NCBI GenBank assembly: GCA_003663525.1
Contig: QMUF01000080.1
Span: 1 to 6,955, forward strand
Length of the DNA: 6,955 nt
From: Thermococci archaeon
GTDB lineage: Archaea > Methanobacteriota_B > Thermococci > Thermococcales > Thermococcaceae
Direction: 5' to 3'
In this document: positions 6,193 through 6,955 of the stretch, piece by piece
Numbering within the stretch: the stretch's first letter is position 1
How the letters are laid out: the number at the start of each line of letters is the position of its first letter
The notes under the pieces: generated by a model
Told to the model about the DNA's origin: nothing
The model's input: the letters and a program-made list of their open reading frames with translations, nothing else
Databases searched by the model: none
Position numbers and translations under genes: made by a program

Positions 6193-6750
6193 TTAAAGTT
6201 CATAAACAACAGTCTTTTCGAAAGCTTCTCTTGCAGCCTTAGCGTTCTTTTCTCCGAGTTCTCCAGAGAATGTCTCTTTGATAGCTTCCTCGACACTTTC
6301 AATCTTAACAATTCCTGTGGCCTTTGCAACTGCACCGAGGATTGAAGTGTTTGTAATTGGCAATCCAAGAATCTCTAAAGCTATTGTAGTAGCATCAACA
6401 AGGGTCAACTTAGCTGGTTTCTTTTTAAGTTTCTCAAGGACCTCTTCCTTGGTCTTTTCAGTGTTTACAATTACCATTCCACCCTCCTTAAGACCAGCAG
6501 TTACATCAACTGTGTCCAAGAGAGAAGGATCAAGAACAACCACTACATCTGGCTCATAGATTTGGGTCTTAATTCTAATGGGCTTTTCATCTATTCTTGT
6601 AAATGCTGTAACTGGAGCTCCTCTTCTTTCAACCCCAAAGAATGGAAATGCCTGTACATATTTACCTTCTAAGAATGCTCCCTCTGCCAAGATGTTTGCG
6701 GCTGTAACTGCACCTTGTCCACCCCTACCGTGAAAACGAATCTCTATCAT
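6193..6750 (-). CDS. porG: Shared gamma subunit of pyruvate and 2-oxoisovalerate ferredoxin oxidoreductases
   Basis: Gamma subunit of both POR and VOR. No second gamma gene lies in either the vor or the por cluster, which agrees with the published sharing of one gamma chain in P. furiosus. The 185-residue chain shows the family motifs [13 protein letters not shown] (6-18), [12 protein letters not shown] (35-46), a Rossmann-like core around VVVLDPSLL (70-78) and NTSILGA (134-140). It has no cysteines and binds no cluster; in this family gamma helps hold CoA and the heterotetramer together. Two ATGs are adjacent (6753 and 6750). The upstream GGGAGG lies eight bases before the second ATG, the same register as GAGG-TGA-N5-ATG in the other genes, so 6750 is preferred, giving 185 rather than 186 residues. 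As first gene of the cluster, it is likely read from the promoter at 6795-6810. Confidence 0.95.
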
Positions 6751-6758
6751 CATCTCTT

Positions 6759-6764
6759 CCTCCC
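6759..6764 (-). promoter_or_regulatory. porG ribosome-binding site
   Basis: GGGAGG on the minus strand differs from the GAGGTGA/G used by most genes here: it pairs with the 5' part of the 16S rRNA anti-Shine-Dalgarno sequence, not its middle. Laying GAGG in the same register as in the other genes places the second of the two adjacent ATGs at the usual distance. Confidence 0.7.
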
Positions 6765-6794
6765 AAGTTTTATCATTATCATTTTAGTCATCAC

Positions 6795-6810
6795 ATTTAT
6801 TTAGTTTTCG
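6795..6810 (-). promoter_or_regulatory. Likely promoter of the porG-led operon (BRE/TATA)
   Basis: The minus strand reads CGAAAACTAAATAAAT, a purine-rich BRE-like part and a TATA-like TAAATAAA (6803-6796). Initiation would fall near 6773, about 23 nt before the porG ATG. The TATA-to-ATG distance (about 49) matches those of the porD (46) and Mrp (51) promoters. An alternative box, CATATAAA at 6868-6861, looks better by sequence but would give a leader of nearly 90 nt. Confidence 0.45.
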
Positions 6811-6812
6811 GT

Positions 6813-6827
6813 ATGACAAGAGGTCAT
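6813..6827. promoter_or_regulatory. Inverted repeat ATGAC-N5-GTCAT upstream of porG promoter
   Basis: A perfect 5-bp dyad with a 5-bp spacer, centred about 20 bp upstream of the proposed TATA box and just outside its BRE. This is where an archaeal activator would bind. If the distal TATA at 6861-6868 is used instead, the site would lie just downstream of that start and suit a repressor. It is not the TATCAC-N5-GTGATA motif of the sugar regulator TrmBL1/Tgr, nor a GTT-N3-AAC SurR site. Confidence 0.35.
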
Positions 6828-6860
6828 TTTCGACATGTGTCTTTGAGTAAAAGTGAACAA

Positions 6861-6868
6861 TTTATATG
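6861..6868 (-). promoter_or_regulatory. Alternative distal TATA box upstream of porG
   Basis: The minus strand reads CATATAAA within AACATATAAATTG, a good TATA match. Initiation would be near 6839, leaving a leader of nearly 90 nt that contains the ATGAC-N5-GTCAT dyad. That is long compared with the other two promoters in the window. It may be a second start site or chance in AT-rich DNA. Confidence 0.3.
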
Positions 6869-6955
6869 TTTAATGAATAAACTGATACACCAAGAGACAC
6901 AAAGTCTGTCTTTATATTTGTAAAGAAGATTAATTTTCCTCCATATTTTCTATAA

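Noticed and set aside
6177..6368. Minus-strand frame overlapping the 3' half of porG in another phase
   Set aside because: Gln/Leu-rich out-of-frame reading of a well-conserved gene with no start signals.
6813..6827. Reading the dyad as the Thermococcales glycolytic motif
   Set aside because: That motif is TATCAC-N5-GTGATA; here the half-sites are ATGAC and GTCAT. Only the 5-bp spacer agrees.
6930..6953. Possible last codons of an upstream minus-strand gene (I-E-N-M-E-E-N, stop)
   Set aside because: Only seven sense codons fall inside the window in AT-rich DNA. They cannot be distinguished from chance without the sequence beyond 6955.
1..6955. CRISPR array, tRNA/rRNA genes, or a new defence or mobile system
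   Set aside because: No regularly spaced repeats, no tRNA cloverleaf or rRNA-like sequence, and every sizeable minus-strand gene belongs to a known metabolic or Fe-S family. The core of the window is a known operon type.

Overview
The window looks like Thermococcales DNA (Pyrococcus/Thermococcus type, Euryarchaeota). The reasons are the gene set and order, the charged K/E-rich proteins typical of hyperthermophiles, the near-uniform GAGGTGA/G ribosome-binding sites, AT-rich TATA/BRE-type promoters and T-rich terminators. The genus is not settled by sequence alone. All eight genes lie on the minus strand, so transcription runs from high to low coordinates.

Reading in that direction: about 200 bp of promoter DNA (6754-6955); porG, the gamma subunit shared by two 2-oxoacid:ferredoxin oxidoreductases; vorD-vorA-vorB, the delta, alpha and beta subunits of 2-oxoisovalerate (branched-chain) ferredoxin oxidoreductase (VOR); a 59-bp gap with a convincing internal promoter; porD-porA-porB, the delta, alpha and beta subunits of pyruvate ferredoxin oxidoreductase (POR); a T-rich terminator plus a new promoter; an Mrp/ApbC/NBP35-type P-loop ATPase (Fe-S cluster carrier); and a 181-bp tail with a terminator-like hairpin and a possible IS200/IS605 right-end relic. 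The order porG-vorDAB-porDAB is the arrangement described for Pyrococcus furiosus, so the core locus is known biology, not a new system.

How the genes work together: each holoenzyme is built from alpha, beta, gamma and delta chains. Alpha and beta hold thiamine pyrophosphate, beta also binds a [4Fe-4S] cluster through four cysteines, and delta carries two more [4Fe-4S] clusters that pass electrons to ferredoxin. PorG supplies gamma to both enzymes. POR oxidises pyruvate from sugar or peptide breakdown to acetyl-CoA. VOR oxidises branched-chain 2-oxoacids from amino acids to acyl-CoAs. The neighbouring Mrp ATPase is plausibly linked through Fe-S cluster supply, but it appears to have its own promoter.

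The most notable unexplained signal is a block of 76 identical nucleotides shared by porB (1643-1718) and vorB (4158-4233), inside genes that otherwise differ clearly. This suggests recent or recurrent gene conversion across the thiamine-pyrophosphate loop. Other points are the TTG start of vorD, stop codons built into the next gene's Shine-Dalgarno sequence, and an inverted repeat directly upstream of the likely porG promoter.
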